Shown piece after piece: positions 17,611 to 27,520 of a DNA stretch of 64,000 nucleotides. A program made the position numbers and the translations under genes. The stretch is from Methanobrevibacter thaueri (GTDB lineage Archaea > Methanobacteriota > Methanobacteria > Methanobacteriales > Methanobacteriaceae). The stretch is taken from positions 1 through 64,000 of the forward strand of contig NZ_MZGS01000017.1 in the NCBI RefSeq assembly GCF_003111625.1. Direction: 5' to 3'. The notes below the pieces were generated by a model that saw only the letters and a program-made list of their open reading frames with translations, ran no database searches and had not been told where the DNA came from. Numbering within the stretch: the stretch's first letter is position 1; each line of letters opens with the position of its first letter.

Positions 17611-18360
17611 ATAGAATTCAGGCTCTTTTCTTTCACTGTTCGCTTTTTCAAAATCTACTTTTTTCGCCTCGAAGGCGGCTCCTGAGAATTTACGGGCATC
17701 TTCAGGACATATTGAGATGCATGCTGTACATCTTGAGCATATGTCCAGGTCGGTAGTTACCGGATCATCGTCAGGAATTGCCTTTTCAGGACATATTGAA
17801 ACGCAGTCATAACAGAATGCACAGAGACTTTCATCACATGTTATCTCAAACGGCAACTGCTTATAGTCGGTGTAGGGCCTGTTTCCAGGTATGTCTGACT
17901 CCAATAATTCACCGGATTCTATCTTTTCAATACATTTCTGACTAAATTCATTGATTTTTTCAATATCTGAACTGTCTGGTCTTCCCACAGCAACGCCATC
18001 GAAGATTGAGTGGTGGCTGACGGTTGAAGCTGCTGCAACAACATTGAAGCCATTTTCTTTGGCTAGGTCAACCAGTTCCAGCAATGCATCGGTAACATGG
18101 GCATTTCCGTAATTTACGACAGCAATTGCCTTTGCACCGTTTCCCTTGATTTTTGAAAATCTCTCCCTGGCGGTTTTCGGAAGCCTTCCGGCAAAGATTG
18201 GCATGGCTATTATGGCAATGTCATCACTTGAGAGCTCCTTTGAGTATTTGAAATGAAGCAAGTCACAAATCTCTTTTTCCTGGCTGAAATTATTGGCTAT
18301 TGTTTCAGCAACCTGTTTTGTTGTCCTTGACGGACTGAAAAATATTTCTACAATTGTCAT
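17605..18360 (-). CDS. EFR1-type flavodoxin/ferredoxin fusion
   Basis: A 251-residue protein. The N-terminal flavodoxin-like domain begins with VEIFFSPSRTTKQVAETI, including the FMN-phosphate loop (SPSRTT). The C-terminal part has two 4Fe-4S motifs: CAFCYDCVSICP and CSRCTACISICP. It should pass electrons in the cytoplasm, probably between ferredoxin-dependent enzymes; partner unknown. Stands alone, divergent from the M42 peptidase. Confidence 0.88.
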   Translation of the reverse strand: MTIVEIFFSPSRTTKQVAETIANNFSQEKEICDLLHFKYSKELSSDDIAIIAMPIFAGRLPKTARERFSKIKGNGAKAIAVVNYGNAHVTDALLELVDLAKENGFNVVAAASTVSHHSIFDGVAVGRPDSSDIEKINEFSQKCIEKIESGELLESDIPGNRPYTDYKQLPFEITCDESLCAFCYDCVSICPEKAIPDDDPVTTDLDICSRCTACISICPEDARKFSGAAFEAKKVDFEKANSERKEPEFYL

Positions 18361-18444
18361 ACTCTCTCACCTAAATTATCAATTATATATATGATTAGAA
18401 AGTATTTAATATTATTAAATTTAAAAAAATAATTTGGTGATACG

Positions 18445-19473
18445 ATGGAATTAATGAAAGAGCTATCTTTGGCACCGGGAGTTTCCGGATCCGAAGAGGA
18501 AATAGCCAAGATTATTACACGTGAATTAAAAGATGTTGCTGATAAAATCGAAACTGACAGTATGGGAAACCTGATTGCCACCAAAAAAGGTAAAAAAAAG
18601 GCACCTTCCGTAATGTTGGCAGCGCACATGGATGAAATCGGTTTGATGGTCAGATACATTGATGATAACGGTTTTATTAAATTCTCAAATATCGGTGGAA
18701 TTAACGATCAGATGTTAATGAACCAGACCGTGACAGTCCACTCATCAGTTGGTGAGGATGTTGTCGGTGTAATCGGTTCTAAACCACCTCACGTCACAAC
18801 TGCCGAAGAAAAAAACAAGGTTGTCAAGTCCACTGACATGTTCATTGATATCGGAGCAAAGGATAAGGAACAGGCAGAGGAAATGGTCAGGATTGGAGAT
18901 AAGATGACCTTCAATTCATTGTTTGTTGAATATCCTAACAATGTGATTATGGGTAAGGCATTGGATAACCGTGTGGGCTGTTATGTGATGATGGAAGTCT
19001 TAAAAAGAGTTGAAACCGATGCCACAGTTTACGGTGTAGGTACCGTACAGGAAGAGGTAGGATTAAAAGGAGCCAAAACCTCAGCATTCAAATTAAATCC
19101 TGATTTGGCAATTGCGCTTGACGTTACATTGTCTGGTGACCACCCTGGAATCAAGCCTGAAGAGGCACCAGTGGTCATGGGTAAAGGTCCTGCAATCATT
19201 TTGGCCGATGCAAGCGGAAGGGGTATTCTAACCCAACAATCCGTTAAGGACATGCTCATCAAGGCCGGTGATGAAAATGACATTCCTTATCAATTGGAAG
19301 TTAGTGATGGTGGAACAACTGACGGAACCGCTATTCACTTGACCCGTGAAGGAATTCCGACCGGTGTTTTATCAGTTCCTACTCGTTACATACACACTCC
19401 TGTAAGTGTATGCAGTATGGATGATATTGAATCAACCATTCAATTAATTACAGAAGCTATAAACAATTTATAG
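18445..19473 (+). CDS. M42 family aminopeptidase (TET type)
   Basis: A 342-residue zinc or cobalt aminopeptidase. AAHMDEIGL carries the first metal ligand and catalytic Asp, ALDNRVGCY the bridging Asp, QEEVGLKG the general-base Glu with a metal ligand, and TRYIHTPV the last His. M42 enzymes form dodecameric tetrahedral particles that degrade peptides from the proteasome. SD GGTGAT precedes the ATG. A T-rich terminator follows. Confidence 0.92.
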   Translation: MELMKELSLAPGVSGSEEEIAKIITRELKDVADKIETDSMGNLIATKKGKKKAPSVMLAAHMDEIGLMVRYIDDNGFIKFSNIGGINDQMLMNQTVTVHSSVGEDVVGVIGSKPPHVTTAEEKNKVVKSTDMFIDIGAKDKEQAEEMVRIGDKMTFNSLFVEYPNNVIMGKALDNRVGCYVMMEVLKRVETDATVYGVGTVQEEVGLKGAKTSAFKLNPDLAIALDVTLSGDHPGIKPEEAPVVMGKGPAIILADASGRGILTQQSVKDMLIKAGDENDIPYQLEVSDGGTTDGTAIHLTREGIPTGVLSVPTRYIHTPVSVCSMDDIESTIQLITEAINNL

Positions 19474-19479
19474 CTTTAA

Positions 19480-19494
19480 TTTTTTTCTTTTTTT
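19480..19494 (+). terminator. U-tract terminator after the M42 gene
   Basis: T7-C-T7 just past the stop codon, also facing the end of trmO. Confidence 0.5.
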
Positions 19495-19499
19495 AGATT

Positions 19500-19985
19500 C
19501 TATTTGAATCTGTCGTCTGATTTTTGTGATTTTGCTTTTTGGTGTTTTGTTTCAAACCAGCCGATTTTCAGCTCGTCGATTGTGTCCTCGTATAGCTGCG
19601 GAACGTATGGCTTGATGTCTAGAAGGGGTGTTCCGTCCAGGATGTCAACGTTTTCAACGTAAACGGTATTTCCTTCCACTTTATTTACCTTGACGACACT
19701 CATTCCTATGCGGTTTGGCCTTTTTGGTGATCTTGTTGCGAAAACGCCGTGTGTGTCGTTGTCCATGAAGGGCTTTACCTCAAGCATGTATCCGTCTACC
19801 TTGTGGAGCAGATAGATTAGGTGGATGTGTGAGAATCCGTCCAGGTCCTTTAGTCCGTCAACATATTTGTCCTTGATTTCCAGTGTTCCTTCAATGCCTT
19901 TCGCACCTGTCGGTTGAATGGGCATGCCTTCAATTTTTTTAAATTCAGTATGGATTGTTCCTATTGATTCCATTTCGATATTCAT
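19500..19985 (-). CDS. trmO: tRNA N6-threonylcarbamoyladenosine methyltransferase TrmO (TsaA family)
   Basis: About 161 residues. The TrmO/UPF0066 beta-barrel blocks are present: SIGTIHTEFK at the start, FSHIHLIYLLHK, then GVFATRSPKRPNRIGMSVVKV and LDGTPLLDIKPYVP. It methylates t6A37 of tRNA(Thr) with SAM in bacteria; the archaeal substrate is inferred. I start at ATG 19985 because the 43 residues before it, encoded by AT-rich DNA, have no family counterpart. Confidence 0.87.
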   Translation of the reverse strand: MNIEMESIGTIHTEFKKIEGMPIQPTGAKGIEGTLEIKDKYVDGLKDLDGFSHIHLIYLLHKVDGYMLEVKPFMDNDTHGVFATRSPKRPNRIGMSVVKVNKVEGNTVYVENVDILDGTPLLDIKPYVPQLYEDTIDELKIGWFETKHQKAKSQKSDDRFK

Positions 19986-20055
19986 AATTATTATTCTCGT
20001 TTTCATTAAATAAAATAATTTCCTTTTATTTTTTTGATATTTTCGATATGAAGCA

Positions 20056-20111
20056 TTTTCGGTAATCGATTTCAAAATCGTTATTTTAGCAAAAACCGAA
20101 ACATTTATATG
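20056..20111 (+). promoter_or_regulatory. Nested dyads and TATA box upstream of mop
   Basis: An inner near-palindrome CGATTT-CA-AAATCG (20067-20080) sits between the arms TTTCGGT (20057-20063) and ACCGAAA (20095-20101). The TATA box TTTATATG (20104-20111) follows at once. The layout suggests a regulator binding just upstream of the basal factors, plausibly responding to molybdate or tungstate. Confidence 0.4.
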
Positions 20112-20159
20112 CAATTCGATATAACATATTATTGTAAAAAATTAAGGAGATGAATAAAT

Positions 20160-20366
20160 ATGCAACTTAGTGCAAGAAATCAATTAAAAGGTAAAATAGT
20201 AAGTGTGGACAAAGGTGCTGTAATGGCAAACATCAAAATCGAAGTAACTGAACCTAACACAATCACTGCTGTAATCACTAAAGAATCAGCTGAAAAATTA
20301 GGTTTAACTGAAGGCGATGATGTCGCAGCTATCATCAAATCTACCGAAGTAATCATCGGTAAATAG
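20160..20366 (+). CDS. mop: Molbindin-type TOBE/Mop domain protein
   Basis: A 68-residue single Mop domain (SARNQLKGKIVSVDKGAVMA...), the molybdate/tungstate-binding fold that assembles into hexamers for storage or buffering of the oxyanion in the cytoplasm. SD AAGGAGATGA precedes the ATG. It faces the molybdopterin gene moaE across a small membrane protein gene. A T-run follows the stop. Confidence 0.9.
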   Translation: MQLSARNQLKGKIVSVDKGAVMANIKIEVTEPNTITAVITKESAEKLGLTEGDDVAAIIKSTEVIIGK

Positions 20367-20367
20367 A

Positions 20368-20374
20368 TTTTTTT
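20368..20374 (+). terminator. U-tract terminator after mop
   Basis: T7 two bases after the stop codon. Confidence 0.4.
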
Positions 20375-20404
20375 CTTTATATTCGGGGTTTGGATTTTTT
20401 GGAA

Positions 20405-20548
20405 TTAGATTATTCCTAAAAATCCTAATAATATCAAAATAACAAATATTATGACTGCTGCTTTTAAAAGTGTTTTTAGATTTTTGATTATTGCATAGAT
20501 AATGATGAAAAGCAGTACTAATTTAATGATGAAAGAGAGGGTAATCAT
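20405..20548 (-). CDS. 47-residue hydrophobic membrane protein downstream of moaE
   Basis: A short ORF that starts 3 nt after the moaE stop codon. GGGGGAT, which spans the end of moaE, is a good Shine-Dalgarno site seven bases before its ATG. The product (MITLSFIIKLVLLFIIIYAI, a short basic turn, then a second Ile/Leu/Val helix) looks like a two-helix membrane peptide. No family recognised. Translation is supported by site and position, not by homology. Confidence 0.5.
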   Translation of the reverse strand: MITLSFIIKLVLLFIIIYAIIKNLKTLLKAAVIIFVILILLGFLGII

Positions 20549-20551
20549 TGC

Positions 20552-20989
20552 TTATCCCCCTGCAAGAATGGTTTTTGTACCTTCTTTTGAAATTTCTTCT
20601 TTTTTGAATTCCACTTCATATTTCACGGTTTCGATAACTTCTTTTAATGCGTCAAGAGTTTCTCCCCTGTGTGCGCCAAGAACCGCAACTAAAAACAGCA
20701 TGTCTCCGGTGTAGAACTCTCCGATGTAGTGGATGACTGAAATTTCATGAACGTTATATTTTATTTTTGCATTTTCAACAATCTTTTCGATTTCCTCTTG
20801 TGTCTTTTCCTTATCAGGTGTGGTGAGTATTAACTTTTCAAGGTTCATATTTTCTTCTTTTCCGCGTACAATTCCTTCGAATGTGAATATTGCACCTGAG
20901 TAGTCAATCTTGGTGCTTTTTTTAATTTCAGCTATCAAATCAGCTGTTGTTACTTTATCTTCTTTGGCTTCAATAACTCTTACGACCAT
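20552..20989 (-). CDS. moaE: Molybdopterin synthase catalytic subunit
   Basis: A 145-residue MoaE, which inserts sulfur from MoaD thiocarboxylate into precursor Z to form molybdopterin. Family blocks: GAIFTFEGIVRGKEENMN, SVIHYIGEFYTGD, VLGAHRGETLDALKEVIETV and the catalytic lysines in EFKKEE. MoaD is not in the window. In a methanogen the product serves formylmethanofuran and formate dehydrogenases. SD TTGGAGATG precedes the ATG. Confidence 0.9.
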   Translation of the reverse strand: MVVRVIEAKEDKVTTADLIAEIKKSTKIDYSGAIFTFEGIVRGKEENMNLEKLILTTPDKEKTQEEIEKIVENAKIKYNVHEISVIHYIGEFYTGDMLFLVAVLGAHRGETLDALKEVIETVKYEVEFKKEEISKEGTKTILAGG

Positions 20990-21038
20990 TATTTCATCTC
21001 CAAGTTAATTATTATGATTTCATGTTATATAACTATTG

Positions 21039-22291
<1,253 letters not shown>

Positions 22292-22393
22292 AAAAAGACC
22301 TTAAAATCATTTATATAATTATTATTCTAACTAAACTTATATTAAACACTTTTTACTTAAATTATATTAACTAAACGATATGGAGTATGTTTA

Positions 22394-23056
22394 ATGGAAA
22401 CTAAAAATATGATAATAATTGCAGTAGTGGTTGTAATAATCGCTATTTTAGGCGTTGTTTTCGCTACTGGAATGTTAAATGGTGATGATAATAAAAATGT
22501 AGTGACCACTCCATTCAAGACTGATTTCATGGAAGGCAGTTTTGTTGGAAAAGTCAAGCTTGTAAATGACGATGAAAAGTTCATGCATTCCTATAGGGAT
22601 AAGAACCACAGCATAACCTACAACATCTCAACAGTGGACGATTCCGAATCCCTCATGGACATCTATGAATTGCAAGGGGTGACAAACCCTGAGGAGAGGT
22701 CTTTCAACGGCAATGACTGGAATATCTACTTCACACAGGCAATTCCTGGCAATGACACCAATTCCTCAAAGGACAATGATACAATGAACATCATAATCGC
22801 CCAATCACAAGGCAAAAAGCAAGGATACCTAATCTATATGATCATTGATTCAAAATCCGATGTCAATTCAACAATGAACACATATGGTCAGTCATACACA
22901 GACTACATGAAGCCTTTGCTTGAAAGCATCACATTGAAGAAAAGCGATGACGTTCCGAAAATATATGACCAGTTCGGATTAACCGAGGACCAGTTCAAGC
23001 AGCAAATGGATATGATTCATGACTATCAAGCAGGAAACATGTCTGCGCTAGGATAG
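22394..23056 (+). CDS. Membrane-anchored extracytoplasmic protein, family unknown
   Basis: A 220-residue protein with a single N-terminal membrane anchor (residues about 6-28) and a hydrophilic outer domain with several Asn-x-Thr/Ser sites. No catalytic motif seen. It is divergent from the M14-like gene and 7 nt ahead of the Tsr3 gene, with which it may be co-transcribed. Confidence 0.7.
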   Translation: METKNMIIIAVVVVIIAILGVVFATGMLNGDDNKNVVTTPFKTDFMEGSFVGKVKLVNDDEKFMHSYRDKNHSITYNISTVDDSESLMDIYELQGVTNPEERSFNGNDWNIYFTQAIPGNDTNSSKDNDTMNIIIAQSQGKKQGYLIYMIIDSKSDVNSTMNTYGQSYTDYMKPLLESITLKKSDDVPKIYDQFGLTEDQFKQQMDMIHDYQAGNMSALG

Positions 23057-23063
23057 TGTTAGG

Positions 23064-23579
23064 ATGAACATTACAGTTTTTCATGCAAACGAATGCGACA
23101 AGAAGAAGTGCACAGCCATCAAACTGGCGAAAATGGGAAAATGCAGGCTTGTTGAAAACATAAACAAGATTCCTTCAGGTGCAATAGTTCTGAATCCGTA
23201 TGCTGAAAAGGCTGTATCCTATGAGGACTACCGATATGTTCAAAGAAGGGGAATAGTGGGACTTGACTGCTCCTGGAATGAGGTGTCAAGTTCTAAAAAA
23301 TTCTTCTCCCTGTCCAAATATCACAGATCCCTTCCCTTTCTGATAGCGACAAATCCGGTGAATTATGGAAAGCCATGCATATTGTCAACCGTTGAGGCCA
23401 TCAGTGCGACATTATACATTACACGCTTCAAGGAAGAGGCTCGTGACTTGATGGATGGTTATAAGTGGGGACATACCTTTTTGGAATTGAATCATGAGTT
23501 GCTGGAAGCTTACAGTGAAGCCGACACCAGCGCCGAAGTGGTTGAAGTCCAGAATAATTTCCTCGAGTCTAAGCAATAA
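23064..23579 (+). CDS. tsr3: rRNA aminocarboxypropyltransferase Tsr3 (DUF367)
   Basis: A 171-residue member of the DUF367/Tsr3 family, which transfers the acp group from SAM to a hypermodified base of small-subunit rRNA. Family blocks: GAIVLNPYAEKAVS, GIVGLDCSWNE, LPFLIATNPVNYGKPCILSTVEA and the C-terminal KWGHTFLELN. The order tsr3-rpl40e is common in archaea. Confidence 0.88.
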   Translation: MNITVFHANECDKKKCTAIKLAKMGKCRLVENINKIPSGAIVLNPYAEKAVSYEDYRYVQRRGIVGLDCSWNEVSSSKKFFSLSKYHRSLPFLIATNPVNYGKPCILSTVEAISATLYITRFKEEARDLMDGYKWGHTFLELNHELLEAYSEADTSAEVVEVQNNFLESKQ

Positions 23580-23723
23580 TATTTTTTATTATTGTTATTT
23601 TTTCTTATTTTTACTCATTTTAACTAAAACTTTAAATACTATTAGTTTAAAATAATTAATTAATAGTTATGTATTCATAACACTTTATTATTATTAATTT
23701 TCACGATTAAGGAGGAGTTATTA

Positions 23724-23870
23724 ATGGCAAGATTCGAAGAAGCAGAAAACAGAATGTTCAATGTAAAAATCTGCTTAAAATGTAATGCTCGTAACCCTGC
23801 AGGAGCTACAACCTGCAGAAAATGCGGTTACAAAGGTTTAAGATTCAAAGCAAAAGAACAAAGAGGATAA
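23724..23870 (+). CDS. rpl40e: Large-subunit ribosomal protein L40e
   Basis: A 48-residue basic zinc protein with one four-Cys ribbon (ICLKCNARN...[10 protein letters not shown]). SD GGAGGAG at 23711-23717. It follows tsr3 and has its own TATA-like TTTAAATACT in the gap. Intact. Confidence 0.95.
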   Translation: MARFEEAENRMFNVKICLKCNARNPAGATTCRKCGYKGLRFKAKEQRG

Positions 23871-23954
23871 ACATATTCTCTTTTTATTTTACTATTTTTT
23901 TAAAACAATTAATTTAATATATTATTTTTAATAAAACTATTTTTAGGTATTCTT

Positions 23955-24707
23955 ATGAAAGATGTAGAAAATTATATTAGAGATATATTAAAAACACGTA
24001 AAATTCATTTTACATTGATTGATCCTGATGAACAGACTCCGGAGGAGGCTTTGGAAATAGCAACACAGGCTATTGAAGGAGGCACTGATGGAATAATGAT
24101 TGGAGGATCCACTGTAAATGGAGATGATGTTGATAATACTTGTAAGATATTATCTGAAAATATTGCAGTGCCTATTATTATTTTCCCGGGCAATACAAGT
24201 AGTGTAAGCAAATATGCTGATGCAATCTTTTACATGAGTTATGTAAACTCAACCAATCCGTACTGGATCAACGGTGCTCAGGCAATAGCCGCACCGGCGG
24301 TTAAGGCATCAGGAATGGAGATTTTATCCATGCATTACATGGTTGTCGAACCTGGCGGAACCGTTGGATGGGTCGGAAACGCTAATCTTGTACCAAGAAA
24401 CAAGCCAAAGATTCCAGCGGTATATGCAATGTCCGCCGAATTGTTCGGAATCAAGTTCTTCTACTTAGAAGCTGGTTCAGGCGCTCAGGAACCAATTCCA
24501 GCTGAAATGGTTGCATACTCTAAAAAGGCAGCCCCTAAAAACATTTTAGTTGTTGGAGGAGGAATCCGTGACGGCAAGGCAGCTTATATGGCAGCAAAAG
24601 CCGGTGGTGACATCATCGTTACCGGTACCGTTGTGGAAGAAGTTGATGACGTTAAAGCTAAAATTCAAGAATTGACCGGAGCTATCCTAAAAGCTTCACA
24701 AGAGTAG
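23955..24707 (+). CDS. Geranylgeranylglyceryl phosphate synthase
   Basis: Forms the first ether bond of archaeal membrane lipids from glycerol-1-phosphate and geranylgeranyl diphosphate. A TIM-barrel protein of 250 residues with the N-terminal FTLIDPDEQTPEEA, the phosphate-site GGSTV, the YLEAGSGA block and the final GGGIRDGKAA and TGTVVEE phosphate loops. Its stop codon is also the first three bases of the repair-operator copy at 24705. Confidence 0.95.
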   Translation: MKDVENYIRDILKTRKIHFTLIDPDEQTPEEALEIATQAIEGGTDGIMIGGSTVNGDDVDNTCKILSENIAVPIIIFPGNTSSVSKYADAIFYMSYVNSTNPYWINGAQAIAAPAVKASGMEILSMHYMVVEPGGTVGWVGNANLVPRNKPKIPAVYAMSAELFGIKFFYLEAGSGAQEPIPAEMVAYSKKAAPKNILVVGGGIRDGKAAYMAAKAGGDIIVTGTVVEEVDDVKAKIQELTGAILKASQE

Positions 24708-24737
24708 TTTCCAACTGCTCTTACCAAACTTTTTTTT
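24700..24737 (+). terminator. Hairpin plus U-tract after GGGP synthase
   Basis: AAGAGTAG (24700-24707) pairs with CTGCTCTT (24715-24722) around a 7-nt loop, followed by a run of about eight T. It fully overlaps the 18-bp repair motif, so the dyad may be coincidental to that operator. Confidence 0.45.
24705..24722 (+). promoter_or_regulatory. Repair-operator copy A, upstream of nurA-herA
   Basis: One of four copies of the consensus TASWTTYCAWMTGCTCTY. This one is TAG-TTTCCAAC-TGCTCTT, 48 nt before the nurA ATG. The likely TATA element (ATCATATAA) begins about 16 nt downstream, a wider gap than at the other copies. Confidence 0.6.
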
Positions 24738-24770
24738 ATCATATAACTGAATATTAATAATAGTGATATT

Positions 24771-25844
24771 ATGTTAAATTCATTGTATGAAAAAGCCATC
24801 GCTAAAAGAGGATTTATCCAGGATATAGAATCTGACACGGATATTGAAAGCCAACTGGAACATAAATGGTTTAACAGATTCATTGATGAAAATCATGGAG
24901 ATTTTTCAATTGCCGCAGGAGATGGAAGCTTCAATAAGAAGAAATTCCTCACCACTAACTTCTGTGCGGTTGGAGCGGAATCCATTATTTATGATGGTGA
25001 AATTAAAAAGATTGACGACTCAGACATATTCGACATACCTCATGTGAGTTTTCTTGACGAACTGTTAAGCAATTATATGGCGATATATGAACTGAAATGT
25101 GCATTAAGAGCTATAAAGGATTATAACGTTGATTATTACATGTTGGACGGGTCAATTTTAGGGGACCTGCAGAACGCATTTCCAAGAGGGGCCAAGTTGC
25201 CGTCAAAAATCAAGGAAAATCTTGACGAGTCCACATTGAACGAGTTTGAAAGAAGACTGTCCCATAGGCATTACGGATTGGTCTTTCCTGAAATTAGGGA
25301 CTCTCTCAAGCTGATGGAATTGCCCAAAAGTGAGGAAATGAATAAGGTTGAGGAGTATAACCTTCACCTGGCCTCTATTGAAAAAATCATTCTTTTAAGG
25401 GAAATATTGCAATACCGCAAGAAAATAATATCAATTTCAAAAACCTCATCTGACAATGAGCTTTTCCATTGGAACATTCCGGATATTGCATTTCTTGACA
25501 AGTTCACACATCAACAGGGAATGTCCATAATAAAATATAAGTCCGTATGGGAAAAGGCGGCATTTCCGTATTACAATGACTTTTTCAAAAAGATTACGTT
25601 TACAATATTTTATGTAAGGTTCCAAAACAACAAGAACGTATTAAAAGTTGAATTGCCTTATAAGGCAAGCAAGGACCACGTGTTTGAATTGATCAAAAAG
25701 ATAAACGCCCTATCGGTTCAGGGATATCCGTACCTTTTGAACAAGGCCCACAATGATGTGGTAATAACCGATAGGAACATGAAGGAACTGGTGAAAATAG
25801 CTAAGATTTACGAGACAACAAATAGGGAAGTGATGTCATGGTAG
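24771..25844 (+). CDS. nurA: DNA double-strand break repair nuclease NurA
   Basis: A 5'-3' nuclease that works with the HerA translocase to resect DNA ends for recombination. AAGDGSFNKKKF holds the first catalytic Asp; DYYMLDGSILG the next acidic motif; NKAHNDVVITD the last conserved acidic region. 357 residues. SD GTGAT. herA overlaps its end by 7 nt. The gene carries the repair operator upstream. Confidence 0.9.
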   Translation: MLNSLYEKAIAKRGFIQDIESDTDIESQLEHKWFNRFIDENHGDFSIAAGDGSFNKKKFLTTNFCAVGAESIIYDGEIKKIDDSDIFDIPHVSFLDELLSNYMAIYELKCALRAIKDYNVDYYMLDGSILGDLQNAFPRGAKLPSKIKENLDESTLNEFERRLSHRHYGLVFPEIRDSLKLMELPKSEEMNKVEEYNLHLASIEKIILLREILQYRKKIISISKTSSDNELFHWNIPDIAFLDKFTHQQGMSIIKYKSVWEKAAFPYYNDFFKKITFTIFYVRFQNNKNVLKVELPYKASKDHVFELIKKINALSVQGYPYLLNKAHNDVVITDRNMKELVKIAKIYETTNREVMSW

Positions 25845-27340
25845 TTGGAATTTGCGTAGGGGAAACCTCCCTGACAGAAGTTACATTCATATCAGATAAG
25901 ATGCCGCAAGTTGGCGAATATGTAACAATAGAATATGACGGAAAGAAAGTTTTAGGAATGATTGAAAATCTGGTGAGAGGAAATGATGCCCTAAACATCG
26001 ATATCAATGACTTTAAAGCGATACGACAGATATCCAAGATTGGAGCTGAAGACAACTACATTCGCGGAAAGGTTAAGATTCTTGGGGACGTCAACGACAA
26101 CTTGAAACTGCCCCGCACACCTGTGCTGCCGGGAACCGAAATCAAATTGGCCGATGCTGAAATCCTTAAGGAGATATTTAAGGTTACAAACCCGATAAAA
26201 CTGGGGGCTCTTGTTAATCAGAGTGATGTTGAGGTCAATGTTGAAGCAAACCCTATATTGTCAAGGCACCTTGCGATTCTTGCGATGACAGGTGCAGGTA
26301 AATCAAACACCGTGGCGGTTCTAATTGACCAATTGCTTGGCTACAGCGTTCCTGTATTCATATTCGATATGCATGGAGAATATAAGGATGCCGAATTCCC
26401 GAACGGCAACGTCAATGTCATCAAGCCGAAAATCAATCCGCAATACATGACATTTTATGAAATCAAGAAGCTTGTAAACATCCCAAGCAACGGCTACATT
26501 CAGGAAAGGCACTTCAGAAGGGCATTTAAAAAGGCAAAGGAAATGCTCAGCGATGGTGTTGCGCACACCAATAACTTCCTGCAGATAATTTATGACATTC
26601 TTGAAGCCGATTCACAGGTTGAAGGCTCAGACAAGCAGATTGTTGACGTGATGAACAAGATTGACGATTCAATGGACAGGTACTCCAACCTTTTCGACCA
26701 GTACACAGGAAATATCCTGACAAGCATCAAGAAGGCCCATGCAAATGTCCTTGATTTGAGTCAGGTCGATGAATCCGTTGCCAGTGTACTCGTAAGCCAC
26801 ATCCTGAGGAATTCCCTTCAAAGGTCCAAGAATGCAGCCCACAGCGGAAACAAGAAGGAACTGTTGGACAATTCCATATTCTTCATTCTTGAGGAGGCAC
26901 ATATTCTGGCTCCAAACAAAAGAGACAGCGATTCCAAACGCTGGATTCAGAGGGTTGCAAGAGAAGGCCGTAAGTTCGGATTGGGATTATGTCTGGTGAG
27001 CCAGTCACCGAAAACAGTTGACCATGACGCATTGTCACAGATGAACAACATGATCATCCTAAGGCTTGTTGAACCGGAGGACCAAAGGCACGTTCAATCA
27101 GCCAGCGAAAGCCTATCACAGGATTTGATCAATCAGTTGCCGTCATTGAACGTAGGGGAAGCCATTGTATTGGGTTTAATGACAAGGGTGCCTACCCTAG
27201 TGAAAATAGACAAGTTCAAAGGTCGCCGTCATGGTGATGACATGGATATCGTTTCACATTTCATCAACTCACAGAAGGATGATGAGAAGGAAATTGATGA
27301 CTTGGAAGATGAACTTCTAGACATGGGATATGATTATTAA
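25838..27340 (+). CDS. herA: DNA double-strand break repair helicase HerA
   Basis: A 500-residue hexameric FtsK-like translocase. An N-terminal HAS-barrel (about 1-100) is followed by Walker A AMTGAGKSNTVAVL, Walker B FFILEEAHIL, and the arginine-finger region RWIQRVAREGRKFGLGLCLV. It drives end resection with NurA. Translation is coupled to nurA by a 7-nt overlap. A strong T-tract follows. Confidence 0.95.
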   Translation: MVVGICVGETSLTEVTFISDKMPQVGEYVTIEYDGKKVLGMIENLVRGNDALNIDINDFKAIRQISKIGAEDNYIRGKVKILGDVNDNLKLPRTPVLPGTEIKLADAEILKEIFKVTNPIKLGALVNQSDVEVNVEANPILSRHLAILAMTGAGKSNTVAVLIDQLLGYSVPVFIFDMHGEYKDAEFPNGNVNVIKPKINPQYMTFYEIKKLVNIPSNGYIQERHFRRAFKKAKEMLSDGVAHTNNFLQIIYDILEADSQVEGSDKQIVDVMNKIDDSMDRYSNLFDQYTGNILTSIKKAHANVLDLSQVDESVASVLVSHILRNSLQRSKNAAHSGNKKELLDNSIFFILEEAHILAPNKRDSDSKRWIQRVAREGRKFGLGLCLVSQSPKTVDHDALSQMNNMIILRLVEPEDQRHVQSASESLSQDLINQLPSLNVGEAIVLGLMTRVPTLVKIDKFKGRRHGDDMDIVSHFINSQKDDEKEIDDLEDELLDMGYDY

Positions 27341-27348
27341 TCCCATTA

Positions 27349-27368
27349 TTTTTTTCTTAACTTTTTTT
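27349..27368 (+). terminator. U-tract terminator after herA
   Basis: Two T7 runs separated by six bases, 9 nt past the stop codon. Confidence 0.5.
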
Positions 27369-27401
27369 AGATAATTTTTAGATTGTTAAATCAATATTTA
27401 T

Positions 27402-27419
27402 TACATTTCAAATGCTCTC
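27402..27419 (+). promoter_or_regulatory. Repair-operator copy B, upstream of mre11-rad50
   Basis: TAC-ATTTCAAA-TGCTCTC, matching the shared consensus. The TATA box (TTATATATAA, 27431-27440) begins 11 nt after the motif, so the site would lie just upstream of the BRE/TATA of the mre11 promoter. Confidence 0.65.
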
Positions 27420-27520
27420 TTGGCAAACCATTATATATAAAATAGAATATACCATTACTCATTAAATACTTGGTTAAGTGTTTAAATTGGTTATATACGA
27501 AAAATTTAGAAGGTAATATA

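Noticed and set aside
19986-20114. 43-residue N-terminal extension of trmO
   Set aside because: The codons come from AT-rich intergenic DNA, have no counterpart in TrmO proteins and overlap the mop control region.
20502-20714. 70-codon plus-strand open frame near moaE
   Set aside because: It is the shadow of moaE and of the small membrane protein on the other strand.
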